Both the position numbers and the translations under genes were made by a program. From contig NZ_CP025938.1 of the NCBI RefSeq assembly GCF_002893765.1, positions 3,997,001 to 4,061,000 on the forward strand: a stretch of DNA of 64,000 nucleotides, written 5' to 3'. The notes under the pieces are model-generated. The model searched no databases and was not told the origin of the DNA. It saw nothing but the letters and a program-made list of their open reading frames with translations. Below, piece by piece: positions 29,306 through 37,554 of this stretch. Numbering within the stretch: position 1 is the stretch's first letter; each line of letters opens with the position of its first letter. This stretch comes from Tamlana carrageenivorans. Lineage in GTDB: Bacteria > Bacteroidota > Bacteroidia > Flavobacteriales > Flavobacteriaceae.

Positions 29306-29403
29306 TAATAACTTGCTTTTGTTGTTTGTCAAACAAAGTTATTAAAATAAAAAATGTCTTTTAAAACTTAAATTGATTAAATCAAACATTTAAAAGCGAT
29401 AAA

Positions 29404-30264
29404 CTACTTTATCGCTTTTAAACTTAAATCCATATTATGAACGGAATGCGTTAAAGCACCACAAGAAATATAATTTACACCACATTCGGCATAATGTCTT
29501 ATGGTTGTTTCATTGATATTTCCTGAAGACTCGGTAAGGCATTTATTTCCGATAATTTTCACGGCTTTTCTAGTATCTTCATAATCGAAGTTATCTAATA
29601 AAATTCTATAAACGCCTTCATTCTGAAGAATTTCTTCCACTTCGCTTAAATTTCTAGCCTCCACCATGATTTGCAGATTTCTACCTGTTTCTAGTAAATA
29701 ATCTTTTGTCATTTCAATAGCTTTTGTGATCCCACCTGCAAAATCTATATGATTATCTTTAAGCATAATCATATCATATAAAGCAAATCTGTGGTTCTCA
29801 CCGCCACCAATTTTTACAGCCCATTTTTCAAGAACTCTAATCCCTGGAGTCGTCTTACGGGTATCTAAAATTCGAGTTTTAGTCCCTTCTAACAAATCGA
29901 CAAACGTACGTGTTTTCGTTGCAATAGCACTCATACGTTGCATGGCATTAAGTACGGTACGTTCGGCCTTTAAGATAGACTGCGAAGGTCCTTCTATATA
30001 CATTACCACGTCGCCGTAAGTAACTTCTGTACCGTCTTCAATACGTACATCTAATTTCAAGTTTTTATCTACATAAGCAAAGACTTTCTTAGCGAAGTTT
30101 ACGCCACCAATAATGCCTTTGTCTTTTACTAAAATCTTAGCTTTTCCTCTTGCATTTTCAGGAATACATGCTATCGAACTATGATCGCCATCTCCAACAT
30201 CCTCTCTAATCGCATTAGAAATTATCATTTTCAACTCCGAATCGAACTGCTCTTGTGTTATCAT
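29404..30264 (-). CDS. nadC: Nicotinate-nucleotide pyrophosphorylase (quinolinate phosphoribosyltransferase)
   Basis: A 286-residue enzyme of de novo NAD synthesis that turns quinolinate and PRPP into nicotinate mononucleotide. Key motifs are EDVGDGDHSS near the N-terminus, RTVLNAMQRMSAIAT, the RKTTPGIRVLEKWAVKIGGGENHR block that binds quinolinate and phosphate, and LLDNFDYED. The C-terminal SSGNINETTIRHYAECGVNYISCGALTHS is typical. The ATG at 30264 is the only strong start. The gene is divergent from rlmH with 125 bp between. Confidence 0.95.
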   Translation of the reverse strand: MITQEQFDSELKMIISNAIREDVGDGDHSSIACIPENARGKAKILVKDKGIIGGVNFAKKVFAYVDKNLKLDVRIEDGTEVTYGDVVMYIEGPSQSILKAERTVLNAMQRMSAIATKTRTFVDLLEGTKTRILDTRKTTPGIRVLEKWAVKIGGGENHRFALYDMIMLKDNHIDFAGGITKAIEMTKDYLLETGRNLQIMVEARNLSEVEEILQNEGVYRILLDNFDYEDTRKAVKIIGNKCLTESSGNINETTIRHYAECGVNYISCGALTHSVHNMDLSLKAIK

Positions 30265-30389
30265 AAATAAATCTTGTTTGCAGCAAAAATAATAAATAGA
30301 TTCACTTTTTTAAATTTTACATTTACGAAATTTTTATTAATGTCTTGTTTTAATGCATTATTAATAAAATAATTAAAAAAAATTGCTAT

Positions 30390-30863
30390 ATGACTATCAA
30401 GCTTATTACTATTGGAAAAACTGATAATAAACAACTTACGCATTTAATTAACGATTATATTAAACGTTTAAGTTTTTATATTAAGTTTCAACTAGAAATT
30501 ATTCCAGATATTAAAAATTCTAAAAATTTAAGTGAAGAACAGCAAAAAAAGAAGGAAGGAACGCTGATACTTAGCAAGACAAATACTACAGATGCCTTGA
30601 TTTTACTTGATGAGCAAGGCAAGCAATATGATTCTGTACACTTTTCTAATTACCTCCAAAAACACATGAATTCGGGTATTAAGCAACTCGTATTTGTGAT
30701 AGGCGGTCCTTATGGCTTTTCGGAAGAAGTTTACAACAAGGCGCAAGGAAAAATATCATTATCTAAAATGACATTTTCTCATCAAATGATTCGTCTGTTT
30801 TTTATTGAGCAATTATATAGAGGTTTTACCATTTTAAGGAATGAACCTTATCATCATAGATGA
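30390..30863 (+). CDS. rlmH: 23S rRNA (pseudouridine-1915-N3)-methyltransferase
   Basis: A 157-residue SPOUT-class methyltransferase that modifies pseudouridine 1915 in helix 69 of 23S rRNA. It has the family's start MTIKLITIGKT, the LDEQGKQYDS segment, the cofactor-binding knot FVIGGPYGFSEEV and the C-terminal LFFIEQLYRGFTILRNEPYHH. Length is normal. A repeat-rich terminator region follows. Confidence 0.96.
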   Translation: MTIKLITIGKTDNKQLTHLINDYIKRLSFYIKFQLEIIPDIKNSKNLSEEQQKKKEGTLILSKTNTTDALILLDEQGKQYDSVHFSNYLQKHMNSGIKQLVFVIGGPYGFSEEVYNKAQGKISLSKMTFSHQMIRLFFIEQLYRGFTILRNEPYHHR

Positions 30864-31164
30864 ATAAAAAGTTTTCAGTTTTCAGTCGCAGCTTTCAGTG
30901 ATTACTCGGATGTGCTAATATTAGTTTTCAGTCGCAGTCCCAAGTTATCAGGCTGACTCGGATTTGTAAAATTAGTTATTAGTAACAGTTTTCAGTTTAT
31001 GGCACTTCTTAAACAAAAAAAAGATGATTAAAAACTAGGTATTAATCATCTTTTTAAATTTATTGCCTTCAATCATCAATCACCTATCATCCGTCAGGAC
31101 CTTTGATATTTTATAAAAACCAAACTCTAAAACACTTCTATAATTTCGAGAAATAATTCATCTT
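30864..31164. repeat. Repeat-rich spacer after rlmH with terminator hairpin (copy 1)
   Basis: This 301-bp gap has no gene. It contains several imperfect TTTTCAGT(C/T)GCAG units (30871-30926, 30991-31000). It also holds a hairpin formed by AAAAAGATGATTA and TAATCATCTTTTT (31018-31030 and 31043-31055). The stretch from about 31000 to 31095 recurs at about 31960-32055 on the other side of the HigBA genes. Confidence 0.75.
31018..31055. terminator. Terminator hairpin, copy 1
   Basis: A 13-bp perfect stem (AAAAAGATGATTA / TAATCATCTTTTT) with a 12-nt loop lies between convergent rlmH and higA, and the flanking A and T runs would serve both strands. Confidence 0.8.
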
Positions 31165-31515
31165 TTACTGTAATATAATATCGCTATCTATATTCAGTTT
31201 TTTATGAAGTGATCTTGCAAGGCTTAATGTAATATCGCGTTTTCCTTTAAAAATTTCACTTATTCTTGAAGCGCTAGTTCCTAACAAAACCGCTAAATCC
31301 TTTTGCTTTAATTTCATCTCAAACATTCGAAGCTCTATAACATCCATTAATTTAGGCATCCCTATTGGATGATGTTTTTCTTCATAAGCTTCAATAATAT
31401 CACTAACTAAAATCAGTTCATTGTTTAAAGCTTCATTTTCCCCTTCATCATCTACAATTTTAAGCAATGTTTCAAGTCTTAAATTAGCCTCAATATAATC
31501 TTTATTTGTTATCAT
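31165..31515 (-). CDS. higA: HigA-type antitoxin, helix-turn-helix
   Basis: A 116-residue protein. Its C-terminal half is an XRE helix-turn-helix (MKLKQKDLAVLLGTSASRISEIFKGKRDI, about 68-105). The N-terminal helical part is long, as in HigA proteins that neutralise a HigB partner. The gene lies 2 bp downstream of higB, in the toxin-first order typical of higBA. The antitoxin should bind the operon promoter and repress it. Confidence 0.85.
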   Translation of the reverse strand: MITNKDYIEANLRLETLLKIVDDEGENEALNNELILVSDIIEAYEEKHHPIGMPKLMDVIELRMFEMKLKQKDLAVLLGTSASRISEIFKGKRDITLSLARSLHKKLNIDSDIILQ

Positions 31516-31517
31516 GA

Positions 31518-31814
31518 TTACAACTTATTTATGTCCTTAATTTTATCGTATTCTGAGTGATTCCCTACCCATCTAATAAATATCCTTTTAATATTAAATC
31601 GCACAATAGCAACAATTCGATAATGATTCCCTTTTACATTAAAAACATATCTATTATTACCAACATTATCGGCAGAATTAAAAGTATTTTTTAAATCGGA
31701 ATAATTTTCCCATTCTGCAGTTTTAGCCCTTTTATACCAATCTTGTAAAGCAACTTCAGAATTCACTTCTTTAGAAAAATAGTCCTTTAATTTTTTATGC
31801 GATATGACATGCAT
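31518..31814 (-). CDS. higB: HigB-type mRNA interferase toxin
   Basis: A 98-residue RelE-superfamily toxin of the HigB branch. Visible features are the N-terminal HVISHKKLKDYFSK, the central WYKRAKTAEWENYSDLKNTF, then the core strands NRYVFNVKGNHYRIVAIV and RIFIRWVGNHSEYDK, with the family's conserved YR and H(S/A)EYDK. It should cleave mRNA on translating ribosomes when not held by HigA. The pair is inserted between two near-identical terminator repeats, so it looks like an acquired module. Confidence 0.88.
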   Translation of the reverse strand: MHVISHKKLKDYFSKEVNSEVALQDWYKRAKTAEWENYSDLKNTFNSADNVGNNRYVFNVKGNHYRIVAIVRFNIKRIFIRWVGNHSEYDKIKDINKL

Positions 31815-31899
31815 TTGCTAAACATGGTTTAAATCAGTTACAAAGATACAAAATAATTCTATATTTAATAACTTAATTACCAAATGTAGAATTTTAAAG

Positions 31900-32057
31900 T
31901 ATTCCGTCTCAGTCTCAGTTTTCAGTAATTACTCGGACTTGCAGCATGTTAGTTCATGCGTTTCTTTAACAAAAAAAAAGATGATTAAAAACTAGGTCTT
32001 CATCATCTTTTTAAATTTATAGCCTTCAATCACCTGTCATCTGTCATCTGTCATTCT
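31900..32057. repeat. Terminator-bearing repeat, copy 2, downstream of hpf
   Basis: This segment repeats the terminator region found after rlmH, in the same orientation, about 957 bp away. Shared landmarks are TTTCAGTNATTACTCGGA, then GATGATTAAAAACTAGGT, then CATCTTTTTAAATTTAT, then GCCTTCAATCA, ending in short ATCATCTGTC-like repeats. The two copies bracket the HigBA operon. Confidence 0.75.
31975..32012. terminator. Terminator hairpin, copy 2
   Basis: The 11-bp stem AAAAAGATGAT / ATCATCTTTTT matches copy 1 but has lost two pairs at the loop end (TTA now faces TTC). It lies just downstream of hpf. Confidence 0.75.
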
Positions 32058-32067
32058 TATGTCAATT

Positions 32068-32367
32068 CTAATGTGTTTTATAAACTTCTTTTCTCTTTTT
32101 AAGCTGACGCTCTAAATCGCTAATGGTTTCTCTTACGGATACTTCAAAATTACGTTCATTAGAAGTTGCAAAAATTCTAGGGCCTGGTAAACTCAATTCA
32201 ATATTGCAAATTTTTCCTAAATCATGATCCTTTTCATCTTGTTTAAAATGTACCTCTGCGCTTATTAAAAATTCGTATCTATTAAATATTTTCTCTAATT
32301 TCTCTCTTGTGAATTGTGAAAGCGTCTCACTTACATCTACGCCTACATATTGAAAATTTACTGTCAT
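32068..32367 (-). CDS. hpf: Ribosome hibernation-promoting factor (HPF/RaiA family)
   Basis: A 99-residue short-form HPF. It has the family start MTVNFQYVGVDVSETLSQFTREKLEK, the HFKQDEKDHDLGKICNIELSLPGPRIFA core and the C-terminal SVRETISDLERQLKKRKE helix. It binds the 30S decoding region and stores ribosomes inactive under stress. It lacks the long C-terminal dimerisation domain, so 100S formation would need other factors. It is divergent from rdgB. Confidence 0.93.
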   Translation of the reverse strand: MTVNFQYVGVDVSETLSQFTREKLEKIFNRYEFLISAEVHFKQDEKDHDLGKICNIELSLPGPRIFATSNERNFEVSVRETISDLERQLKKRKEVYKTH

Positions 32368-32506
32368 AATCGTTCTCTTTTAAGAATTAATATCACTCCG
32401 AAGATACGAGTTTTAGAAAAAAGTGAATGCAACAAAAATCATAAAATGCTATTAAAATTTTCTTTAGAATAAAGACAGCCTACTTTCATTTCATATGATA
32501 TAATGG

Positions 32507-32514
32507 TATTTTTG
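32507..32514 (+). promoter_or_regulatory. -7 promoter element of rdgB
   Basis: TATTTTTG at 32507-32514 is a full TAnnTTTG match, 26 bp before the rdgB ATG. No TTG sits 19-21 nt upstream, so the -33 element is weak. Confidence 0.5.
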
Positions 32515-32540
32515 AACGTTTAAAATCCTAATCTATATCT

Positions 32541-33116
32541 ATGAAACTCGTTTTTGCTACCAACAATATAAATAAAATCAAAGAAGTTCAAGCTTTAATC
32601 CCTAACCACATCACATTGTTAAGCTTAGCAGATATTGGCTGCACCGAGGATATTCCAGAAACACAAAACACTATAGAAGGTAATGCCATTCAAAAAGCAA
32701 ATTACATTAAAGACAACTATGGTTATAACTGTTTTGCAGACGATACAGGCTTAGAGGTTGAAGCCCTAAACGGTGCGCCTGGTGTATATTCTGCCCGATA
32801 CGCTGGCGAGCAAAAGGATGCCCAGGATAATATGGATAAGCTTTTAAACGAGTTAGATGATAATTCTAATAGAAACGCGCAATTTAAAACCGTAATCGCC
32901 TTACATTTAAATGATACTTTACAAAGTTTTACCGGACTTTGTAAAGGTGAGATTACCAAGGATAAAATAGGGAACCAAGGTTTTGGTTACGATCCCATTT
33001 TTAAACCTGAAGGCTATACTGAAACATTTGCGCAGATGCCGCTATCTTTAAAAAACAGTATAGGCCATCGTGGTAAAGCGGTTTCGCTTTTAGTAGCCTT
33101 TTTAAACCAAATTTAA
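32541..33116 (+). CDS. rdgB: Non-canonical purine NTP pyrophosphatase (RdgB/HAM1)
   Basis: A 191-residue house-cleaning enzyme that hydrolyses dITP, XTP and related nucleotides to the monophosphate. The diagnostic SHxxK-type start (VFATNNINKIKEVQ), the FADDTGLEVEALNGAPGVYSARYAG block and the C-terminal KNSIGHRGKA are all present. Length is normal. It lies upstream of the (p)ppGpp enzyme gene in the same direction, 130 bp apart. Confidence 0.96.
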   Translation: MKLVFATNNINKIKEVQALIPNHITLLSLADIGCTEDIPETQNTIEGNAIQKANYIKDNYGYNCFADDTGLEVEALNGAPGVYSARYAGEQKDAQDNMDKLLNELDDNSNRNAQFKTVIALHLNDTLQSFTGLCKGEITKDKIGNQGFGYDPIFKPEGYTETFAQMPLSLKNSIGHRGKAVSLLVAFLNQI

Positions 33117-33211
33117 AATCAAAAGATCAGCATTTTTTGACCGCACATTTTTATCCACCGCAATTTTAATCTCATTTTATTCTAAAAATGATTAAAAAAA
33201 ACAGGCGCATG

Positions 33212-33242
33212 TTGTCTGTTAATATTCTTTATGTTACTTTTA
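33212..33242 (+). promoter_or_regulatory. Promoter of the (p)ppGpp synthetase gene, possibly leaderless
   Basis: TTG (33212-33214) and TACTTTTA (33235-33242) are spaced by 20 nt, as in Bacteroidetes promoters, with the last base of the -7 box off consensus. The box ends only 4 bp before the ATG at 33247, so transcription would start at or inside the start codon. Confidence 0.5.
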
Positions 33243-33246
33243 AATT

Positions 33247-35466
33247 ATGACAGAGGAAGCTATTGAAAAAGAAAATGCCAGCATTGCTAAGGCTTATAAA
33301 GAGCTACTAAAAGTTAGTTACACCACACTTTCTAGTGACGATAAAAAATTAATTAGGAGTGCTTTTGAAGTCGCCTTAGATGGGCATAAAAATCAACGTA
33401 GAAAATCGGGAGAAGCTTACATCTTCCACCCTATTGCTGTGGCTAAAATTGTAGCTCAAGAAATTGGACTAGATGCTACCTCTATTGCTGCGGCTTTACT
33501 TCATGATGTTGTTGAAGACAGTCCTGACTATGAAATAAAAGACATTGAAAACCGCTTCGGGAAAACCATAGCCCGTATTGTTGAAGGGCTCACCAAAATA
33601 TCCTCGCTTAGTAAAGAAAAAGACATGGATGTGTCGCTACAAGCCGAGAACTTTCGTAAAATGCTTTTAACGCTTAATGATGATGTTCGCGTTATTATTA
33701 TTAAGATAGCAGATAGGCTTCATAACATGCAAACGATGGACTCCATGCGCCCTGACAAACAGGACAAAATTGCATCAGAAACCTTATATATATACGCGCC
33801 ATTAGCACATCGTATTGGGCTTTACAACATCAAAACACAGCTCGAAGATTTAAGTTTAAAGTACACCGAACCAGATGTTTATAATGACATTCTTAATAAA
33901 ATAAAAGAGAGCAAAGAGGAACAAGACCTTTATATCGAACAATTTAGTGATGTTGTTAAAAAAGCTTTAGACAAAGAAAATATCATATATTCAATAAAAG
34001 GTAGACCGAAATCAATCTTCTCCATCAGAAAAAAAATGCTTACCCAAGGGGTTTCCTTTGATGAAGTATATGATAAGTTCGCTATTAGAATAATTTACAA
34101 AAGTGAACTCGCCGACGAGAAATTCCAAGCTTGGAAAATTTACTCCATCGTCACCGATCATTTTCGACCTAACCCTATGCGCTTGCGTGATTGGATTACC
34201 TCGCCAAAAACCACGGGCTACGAAGCACTTCACATTACCGTTATGGGCCCCAAAGGGCGCTGGGTAGAAGTCCAAGTACGTAGTGAACGCATGAACGAAA
34301 TTGCCGAAAAAGGCTATGCTGCTCATTACAAATACAAAAACAACACCGAAAAAGAAGACAGTCTAGAAACTTGGATTAACAGACTTCAGGAAGCGCTTGA
34401 AAGCCCTGAAGTTAATGCCGTCGATTTCGTTGAGCAGTTTAAACTCAATCTTTATTCTCAAGAAATATTTGTATTCACGCCAAATGGTGATTTAAAATCA
34501 CTACCAAAAGGCGCAACATCTTTAGATTTTGCCTTTAGTATTCATACCGAAATTGGCATGAAAACAAGAGGCGCTAAGGTAAACGGGAAATTGGTTCCCC
34601 TAAGTCATGTGCTTGAAACTGGAGATCAAGTAGAAATTCTAACCTCCGAAACTGCTAAACCCAATCCTAACTGGCTCGATTACGCCACCACGGCTAGAGC
34701 TCGAGGGAAAATAAAATCGGCTTTAAAAGAAGATCGAAAACGTATTGGCGAAGATGGTAAAGAAATTTTGCGTCGAAAACTAAAGCAATTAAAAATTACG
34801 CTTAATGAAAGAACCATAAACGAACTTGTTAAATACTTTAAATTAAAAACCAGTTTAGATTTGTTTTATCGCGTAGGCATTGGCTCTATTGACAATGTTA
34901 TGATTAAAAACTTTGCGGCTTCGCGAAGTAATGCTTTAATGTCTTTCATTAAAAGTAAAATCACTAGAAAAGCTAATATTTCAAAAGAAGAATTAGAGAA
35001 AAACGAAGTTACATCTAACTATGATTCATTAGTATTTGGAAAAGAAGCAGAAAAACTAGACTACAAACTTGCTAATTGCTGCAATCCCATACCGGGAGAT
35101 AATGTTTTTGGCTTTTTAACAGTTACTGAAGGTATTAAGGTACACAAAAAAAACTGTCCGAATGCCTTAAGCCTACAATCTAATTACGCCTACCGCATCA
35201 TGACAGCCAAATGGGTAGATTCGACGCAACAAGAATTTATGGCCCAAATTAAAATTACAGGAATAGATCATATTGGCCTTGTAAACGAAATTACAACCAT
35301 CGTTTCAGAAAATATGCATGTTAATATGAAAAGCCTTAGTTTTGAAAGCGAGGACGGATTATTCTCTGGAAAAATCAGTCTTGTAGTAAAAAACAATACC
35401 ATTATTAAAAAGATTCTTGAAAAACTAAAAAAAATTAATGGTATAGATAAGGTTACTAGAGTGTAA
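33247..35466 (+). CDS. rel: Bifunctional (p)ppGpp synthetase/hydrolase, RelA/SpoT family
   Basis: A 739-residue long-form RSH enzyme that makes and degrades the stringent-response alarmone. The HD hydrolase domain is intact (IFHPIAVAKI ... AALLHDVVEDS ... IIIKIADRLHNM, about residues 55-155). The synthetase domain follows (KGRPKSIFSIRKKM ... DKFAIRIIY ... TTGYEALHITVMGP, about 250-370). A TGS domain (EIFVFTPNGDLKSLPKGATSLDFAFSIHT, about 410-465), a zinc-finger-like CCNPIPGD segment and a C-terminal ACT domain complete it. Both catalytic halves look functional, so it is probably the main RSH of the cell. Confidence 0.96.
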   Translation: MTEEAIEKENASIAKAYKELLKVSYTTLSSDDKKLIRSAFEVALDGHKNQRRKSGEAYIFHPIAVAKIVAQEIGLDATSIAAALLHDVVEDSPDYEIKDIENRFGKTIARIVEGLTKISSLSKEKDMDVSLQAENFRKMLLTLNDDVRVIIIKIADRLHNMQTMDSMRPDKQDKIASETLYIYAPLAHRIGLYNIKTQLEDLSLKYTEPDVYNDILNKIKESKEEQDLYIEQFSDVVKKALDKENIIYSIKGRPKSIFSIRKKMLTQGVSFDEVYDKFAIRIIYKSELADEKFQAWKIYSIVTDHFRPNPMRLRDWITSPKTTGYEALHITVMGPKGRWVEVQVRSERMNEIAEKGYAAHYKYKNNTEKEDSLETWINRLQEALESPEVNAVDFVEQFKLNLYSQEIFVFTPNGDLKSLPKGATSLDFAFSIHTEIGMKTRGAKVNGKLVPLSHVLETGDQVEILTSETAKPNPNWLDYATTARARGKIKSALKEDRKRIGEDGKEILRRKLKQLKITLNERTINELVKYFKLKTSLDLFYRVGIGSIDNVMIKNFAASRSNALMSFIKSKITRKANISKEELEKNEVTSNYDSLVFGKEAEKLDYKLANCCNPIPGDNVFGFLTVTEGIKVHKKNCPNALSLQSNYAYRIMTAKWVDSTQQEFMAQIKITGIDHIGLVNEITTIVSENMHVNMKSLSFESEDGLFSGKISLVVKNNTIIKKILEKLKKINGIDKVTRV

Positions 35467-35494
35467 AAAATGTGTAAATTTGCACACGGAAATT

Positions 35495-35953
35495 ATGAAT
35501 GCAAAATCGGATACAAAAAATCAGGATATCGTAAAAAATGTTTTTACGAGCTTTTTAGAAAATAACGGGCACCGTAAAACGCCAGAACGTTATGCTATAT
35601 TGCAGGAAATATATAATAGTGAAGAACATTTTGATATAGAGTCTCTATATCTTAATATGAAAAACAAAAAGTACCGCGTGTCTCGCGCCACACTTTATAA
35701 CACTATAGAACTACTTTTAGAATGTGGGTTGGTAAGAAAACATCAATTCGGACAAAACCAAGCGCATTACGAGAAATCATACTTCGATAGACAACACGAC
35801 CATGTTATTTTAACCGATACCGGTGAAGTGATAGAGTTTTGTGACCCTAGAATTGAATCGATCAAAAAAACTATTGAAGAAGTTTTCGACATAAAAATTA
35901 ACAACCACTCGCTCTATTTTTACGGAAATAGAAAATCAACAACAAATAACTAA
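35495..35953 (+). CDS. fur: Fur-family transcriptional regulator
   Basis: A 152-residue metalloregulator. The winged-helix domain (about 15-85) has GHRKTPERYAILQEIY and YRVSRATLYNTIELLLECGLVRKHQFG. The dimerisation part carries the metal-binding HDHVILTDTGEVIEF. In E. coli Fur a CxxC pair at this point binds structural zinc; here it reads TDTG, so that site is missing, a state I believe is common in flavobacterial Fur proteins. Metal specificity (iron or zinc) cannot be assigned. I use the ATG at 35495, since the upstream codon of the open frame is TTG. It lies 28 bp after rel and 8 bp before purA, so they may be cotranscribed. Confidence 0.85.
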   Translation: MNAKSDTKNQDIVKNVFTSFLENNGHRKTPERYAILQEIYNSEEHFDIESLYLNMKNKKYRVSRATLYNTIELLLECGLVRKHQFGQNQAHYEKSYFDRQHDHVILTDTGEVIEFCDPRIESIKKTIEEVFDIKINNHSLYFYGNRKSTTNN

Positions 35954-35961
35954 TTATCAAA

Positions 35962-37239
35962 ATGGCGGTAGACTTACTACTAGGATTACAATGGGGAGAC
36001 GAAGGCAAAGGAAAGATTGTTGACGTTCTTACCACAAACTATAACATTATAGCTCGTTTTCAAGGTGGGCCAAATGCAGGACACACTTTAGTTTTTAACG
36101 GTAAAAAACATGTTTTACACACCATACCTTCAGGAATTTTCCATGATAACGCTACCAATTTAGTAGGAAACGGCGTCGTTATAGACCCTGTAATTTTTAA
36201 AGGTGAACTCGATAAACTTGAAGAACAAGACGTTGATTATAGAAAATCATTGCTTATTTCAAGAAAAGCGCATATCATTTTACCTACGCATCGCTTATTA
36301 GATGCCGCTAGTGAAGCCTCAAAAGGTAAAGCTAAAATTGGATCGACACTTAAAGGTATTGGCCCGACTTATATGGACAAAACCGGCAGAAACGGTATTC
36401 GTGTAGGTGATTTAGAACTTAGCGACTGGAAGGAGCGTTACAGAGCATTGGCTGATAAACACGAGTCAATGATTAAATTTTACAATGTTGAAATTGAATA
36501 CAATTTAGAAGAGTTAGAAGTTGAATTTTTTAAAGCTGTTGAAGTTTTAAAATCTTTAAAATTTATCGATTCTGAAGAATATATATACCAAGCTCAAAGA
36601 TCTGGACAATCCATTCTTGCTGAAGGTGCTCAGGGTTCATTATTAGATATCGACTTCGGAACCTATCCGTTTGTAACGTCTAGTAATACCACTGCTGCTG
36701 GTGCTTGTACTGGTTTAGGTGTTGCTCCAAATCAAATTGGTGAAGTTTTCGGTATTTTTAAAGCTTACACCACACGTGTTGGATCGGGCCCATTCCCTAC
36801 CGAACTTTTTGATGAAGATGGTGCAACTATGGCCAAAGTAGGAAATGAATTTGGTGCAACCACAGGAAGACCAAGACGTTGCGGCTGGTTAGACCTTGTG
36901 GCATTAAAATATGCTTGTCAAGTTAATGGGGTTACCCAATTAATGATGATGAAAGGTGATGTACTTTCTGGTTTTAAAACCTTAAAAGTATGTACGGCTT
37001 ACAAATATAAAGGTGAAGAAATCTCACACCTTCCTTATAACATTGAACCTGAAAATGTAGAACCAATTTATACCGAATTTAGTGGTTGGAATGAAGATTT
37101 AACTGAAATGTCTGAAGCTTCTCAAATGCCAAAAGCCCTAAACGACTACATCGAATTTTTAGAAAAAGAATTAGAAACGCCTATTACTATTGTTTCTGTT
37201 GGACCAGACAGAAAACAAACTATTTTTAGACAGCAATAG
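35962..37239 (+). CDS. purA: Adenylosuccinate synthetase
   Basis: A 425-residue GTP-dependent enzyme joining IMP and aspartate, the first step from IMP to AMP. The start MAVDLLLGLQWGDEGKGKIVD carries the P-loop-like GDEGKGK motif. NAGHTLVFNGKKHVLHTIPSG, GPTYMDKTGRNGIRVGDL and TRVGSGPFPTEL are intact, as is GRPRRCGWLDLV. Length is normal. A terminator follows, so the rel-fur-purA unit ends here. Confidence 0.97.
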   Translation: MAVDLLLGLQWGDEGKGKIVDVLTTNYNIIARFQGGPNAGHTLVFNGKKHVLHTIPSGIFHDNATNLVGNGVVIDPVIFKGELDKLEEQDVDYRKSLLISRKAHIILPTHRLLDAASEASKGKAKIGSTLKGIGPTYMDKTGRNGIRVGDLELSDWKERYRALADKHESMIKFYNVEIEYNLEELEVEFFKAVEVLKSLKFIDSEEYIYQAQRSGQSILAEGAQGSLLDIDFGTYPFVTSSNTTAAGACTGLGVAPNQIGEVFGIFKAYTTRVGSGPFPTELFDEDGATMAKVGNEFGATTGRPRRCGWLDLVALKYACQVNGVTQLMMMKGDVLSGFKTLKVCTAYKYKGEEISHLPYNIEPENVEPIYTEFSGWNEDLTEMSEASQMPKALNDYIEFLEKELETPITIVSVGPDRKQTIFRQQ

Positions 37240-37554
37240 TAGTGTTGATACATTTTAAGCAATATAAAAGACTACATTTAATGTGGTCTTTTTTTATGGG
37301 CATATTTTAAGTGTGGGATAAATTTAATTCGGTGGCCCAAAGTGATTATAACACATCATTTTTGAAGGCCGCTTAAAAAGTAATTAATTTGATTTACCAA
37401 TTAAACAGTACCTAAACAACGCCGCTTATCAATCATTTTAAAACGTATCAACAGGATCAAAATAACATTAGTGATACTTTTTAGACAGCTTCTTTTGTTT
37501 CGATATCATAAATCATTTTTTTAATCGTTATTTTTGCCACAAATTTTTTATACT
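37240..37554. other. 315-bp spacer between purA and the OstA-like gene
   Basis: The first part holds the purA terminator (37266-37295). The remainder is AT-rich non-coding DNA with a TATTTTTG box at 37529-37536, just before the OstA-like start, which could be its -7 element. No reading frame or other motif was seen. Confidence 0.6.
37266..37295 (+). terminator. Intrinsic terminator of purA
   Basis: AAAAGACTACAT (37266-37277) pairs with ATGTGGTCTTTT (37281-37292), with one G-U pair in RNA, and is followed by a run of T. It begins 27 bp past the purA stop. Confidence 0.85.

Noticed and set aside
34012..34326. 104-codon open frame antisense to the (p)ppGpp enzyme
   Set aside because: It covers conserved RSH synthetase codons on the other strand and has no family match.
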